Below, piece after piece: positions 62,071 to 64,000 of a DNA stretch of 64,000 nucleotides; position 1 is the first letter of the stretch, and each line of letters opens with the position of its first letter. Below the pieces are notes generated by a model. It was not told the origin of the DNA. It saw only the letters and a program-made list of their open reading frames with translations, and did not search any database. The position numbers were made by a program, and so were the translations under genes. Source of the stretch: Catellatospora methionotrophica (GTDB lineage Bacteria > Actinomycetota > Actinomycetes > Mycobacteriales > Micromonosporaceae); assembly GCF_011297335.1 (NCBI RefSeq), contig NZ_JAAOTJ010000009.1, positions 186,001-250,000 of the forward strand, read 5' to 3'.

Positions 62071-64000
62071 ATGGCGGCCACACCCCAAGCACTGCAGGCA
62101 CTTCGCAATCGCGTGCCCGCGGAGCGGCGGCGGAATTTCGGTGTGTACGTCATCGCCGTCACCGTGGCGGCCGTCGCGATCACTGTGCGTGACATGGCGC
62201 AGCTGCCGAACGTGCTCGAAAACGTCACCCTCGGCTTCTGGCTGATGGCCGGGCTGGCCGTCGCGGGCGACGCCCTGCCGGTGACGCTGCCGGGCCGGTG
62301 GAACACGTCGGCGATCTACCCGTCGATCTGCTTCACCTTCGCCATAATGATCGACTCCGGTCTGGCGGCCGCGGTGGTGGTGCAGGCGCTGGCCGTGGCG
62401 GTGGCCTCGCTGCGGCTGCGGCACGCGCTGTGGCGGGCCGTGTTCAATTTCGGCCAGTACACCCTGGCCTTCGGTTTCGCCTATGCGGTGCTGCGGCTGA
62501 TCAGCGGGGACGCCCCGCCCGGCCTGCTGGCGCTGGCACTGTCGGCGGCCACCTGGTTCGTGGTGAAGTACCTGACCACCGCAACCGCGATCTGGCTGCG
62601 CGACGGCGGCTCGCTGCTGCCGATCATCATGGGCCCGCTGGCCAACGAGGCGCTGAGCACCGGCGCGCTGCTGATGCTCGGTCCGGTCATCGCCGCGCAG
62701 ACCGAGGTCGCCCCGGAGCTGGTGCTGGTGCTGATCCTGCCGCTGCTGGCGGTGCGGCGGCTGTCCATCATCACCGCCGAGCAGCGCCACCTGGCCAACA
62801 TCGACACCCTCACCGGCCTGGCCAACCGCAAGGCGCTGATCGGCGAGGTGGCCGCCGCCGTCGCCGGGCACGCCCAGCGCGCGGTGCAGGGCGACCCGCG
62901 CAGCCGCTTCGGCCTGCTGCTGCTCGACCTGGACCGGTTCAAGCACGTCAACGACTCGCTGGGCCACGAGGTGGGGGACCGGCTGCTGATCGCGGTCGGC
63001 GACCGGCTCGACCGGCTCGTGCGCTCCGGTGACCTGGTCGCGCGGCTCGGCGGCGACGAGTTCGCCGTCGTGGCCAAGCGCCTGGACAGCCCCGACCAGG
63101 CCCGCGAGCTCGCCGAGCAGATCGAGCAGGCGCTGTCCGCCCCGGTCGTGCTCGACGGGCTGCCCCTCGACGTCGGCGGGTCCATCGGCATCGCCCTCTA
63201 CCCCGACCACGGCACCAACTTCGCCACCCTGCTGCGCCACGCCGACGTCGCGATGTACACGGCCAAGCACGACGGGGACGCCGTCGCCGTCTACAACCCC
63301 GACGCCGACCAGAACTCCCCGCAGCGGTTGAGCCTGCTCGCCGACCTGCGCACCATGCTCAGCCAACCCGACCGGGGCGGACTGCGGCTGTTCTACCAGC
63401 CCCAGGTGGAGATCGCGACCGGCGAGGTGGTCGGCGTGGAGGCGCTGCTGCGCTGGCAGCACCCGACACGCGGCCCGGTCAGCCCCGACGAGCTGATCCG
63501 GGTGGCCGAGCCCAGCTCGGTGATGCGGCTGCTGACCCGGTGGGTGGTCGAGGAGGCGGTGATCCAGCTCGCCAAGTGGTCCGCGGCCGGGCTGCAGGTG
63601 CGCATGGCGGTCAACGTCAGCGTGCGCGACCTGCACACGGGCGCGATCGTCGAGCAGATCCAGGACCTGCTGCAGCGGTACGACGTGGAGCCGTGCCGGT
63701 TGCAGCTGGAGATCACCGAGAGCGCGCTGATGGCGGACCCGCACCGGGTGCTGGCCACGCTGACCCGGCTGCAACTGCTCGGCGTCGGCGTCGCGCTGGA
63801 CGACTTCGGCACCGGGTACTCGTCCCTGCAGCACCTGCGGCGGCTGCCGCTGTCCGAGGTGAAGATCGACCGTTCCTTCGTGATGGCGATGGCCGACGAC
63901 CCGGACGACCTGGTCATCGTACGATCGATCATCGAACTGGCCGGAGCGCTCGGCCTGCGCGTGGTCGCCGAGGGCGTCGAGGACGAACGAGCCTGGCGCC
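62071..64000 (+). CDS. GGDEF-EAL c-di-GMP enzyme with N-terminal membrane domain, 3' truncated by window edge
   Basis: The frame is open from the ATG at 62071 (GGGAAGG upstream) to the window end, at least 643 residues. The N-terminal ~220 residues hold about six TM helices. The GGDEF domain has an intact GGDEF (327-331), preceded at the standard five-residue distance by an RxxD inhibitory site (RSGD, 318-321), so it should make c-di-GMP under feedback control. The EAL domain keeps EALLRW (457 on), NVSVRD, EITES, DDFGTGYSS, KIDRSF and EGVE, so it should also degrade it. From memory this corresponds to CdgF of S. coelicolor, downstream of ligA. The 195-bp gap before it holds a possible promoter (TTTTCG ... 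TTAGAG). Confidence 0.93.
   Translation, partial: MAATPQALQALRNRVPAERRRNFGVYVIAVTVAAVAITVRDMAQLPNVLENVTLGFWLMAGLAVAGDALPVTLPGRWNTSAIYPSICFTFAIMIDSGLAAAVVVQALAVAVASLRLRHALWRAVFNFGQYTLAFGFAYAVLRLISGDAPPGLLALALSAATWFVVKYLTTATAIWLRDGGSLLPIIMGPLANEALSTGALLMLGPVIAAQTEVAPELVLVLILPLLAVRRLSIITAEQRHLANIDTLTGLANRKALIGEVAAAVAGHAQRAVQGDPRSRFGLLLLDLDRFKHVNDSLGHEVGDRLLIAVGDRLDRLVRSGDLVARLGGDEFAVVAKRLDSPDQARELAEQIEQALSAPVVLDGLPLDVGGSIGIALYPDHGTNFATLLRHADVAMYTAKHDGDAVAVYNPDADQNSPQRLSLLADLRTMLSQPDRGGLRLFYQPQVEIATGEVVGVEALLRWQHPTRGPVSPDELIRVAEPSSVMRLLTRWVVEEAVIQLAKWSAAGLQVRMAVNVSVRDLHTGAIVEQIQDLLQRYDVEPCRLQLEITESALMADPHRVLATLTRLQLLGVGVALDDFGTGYSSLQHLRRLPLSEVKIDRSFVMAMADDPDDLVIVRSIIELAGALGLRVVAEGVEDERAWR

Overview
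The window is a stretch of high-GC actinobacterial chromosome. Codon third positions are almost all G or C, GTG starts are common, and the gene set is a core one: FilP-like coiled-coil proteins, crotonyl-CoA carboxylase/reductase, isobutyryl-CoA mutase, a large NAD-dependent glutamate dehydrogenase, LigA, MnmA and a GGDEF/EAL protein. From memory, several neighbourhoods match Streptomyces coelicolor: filP / mce / thiolase / icmA around SCO5396-SCO5415, and nifS / trmU / ligA / cdgF around SCO5486-SCO5495. A filamentous actinomycete, plausibly Micromonosporaceae, fits best. No rRNA, tRNA, CRISPR array, transposase or prophage was seen.

Layout. (1) 1-10042 is a C4/C5 acyl-CoA block: a tandem 3-hydroxyacyl-CoA dehydrogenase (cut by the left edge), a small Cys/His protein, an alpha/beta hydrolase, two FilP-like coiled-coil proteins, Ccr, methylmalonyl-CoA epimerase, acetyl-CoA acetyltransferase and a MeaB-type GTPase. 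(2) 10205-15876 holds a three-gene FtsX/ABC operon and a convergent HigB-like/Xre pair beside a 48-bp perfect palindrome. (3) 15939-26315 holds a secreted acylase with a discoidin domain, icmA, a cysteine-free thioredoxin/TPR protein, an agmatinase-family enzyme, two small membrane proteins and a lipoprotein PBP. (4) 26518-41200 holds NAD-GDH, a NagZ-like GH3 with a divergent ROK regulator, ABC transporters, YccF, enoyl-CoA hydratase and a ThDP enzyme. (5) 41631-49167 holds a secreted beta-helix membrane protein and a tightly coupled four-gene operon: MFS transporter, PLP protein, sugar-lactone oxidase, GH1. (6) 49164-64000 holds small membrane proteins, a GNAT, ETF beta/alpha, cysteine desulfurase, MnmA, a MetE-core protein, an HxlR/SDR divergent pair, an ADP-ribosylglycohydrolase, LigA and a c-di-GMP enzyme cut by the right edge.

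Much of the metabolism connects. Thiolase, 3-hydroxybutyryl-CoA dehydrogenase, crotonase, Ccr and Icm form a route from acetyl-CoA to crotonyl-, ethylmalonyl-, butyryl- and isobutyryl-CoA. Mce and MeaB serve methylmalonyl-CoA metabolism and B12 mutases. ETF takes electrons from acyl-CoA dehydrogenases.

The most unusual feature is not a gene. At least twelve long intergenic inverted repeats fall into four families with shared arms. Their stems are 13-27 bp, often perfect, and loops of about 17 nt recur. They sit just after stop codons, several at convergent gene ends. In one family the inner stem has changed completely while staying perfectly paired, which suggests the fold itself is selected.
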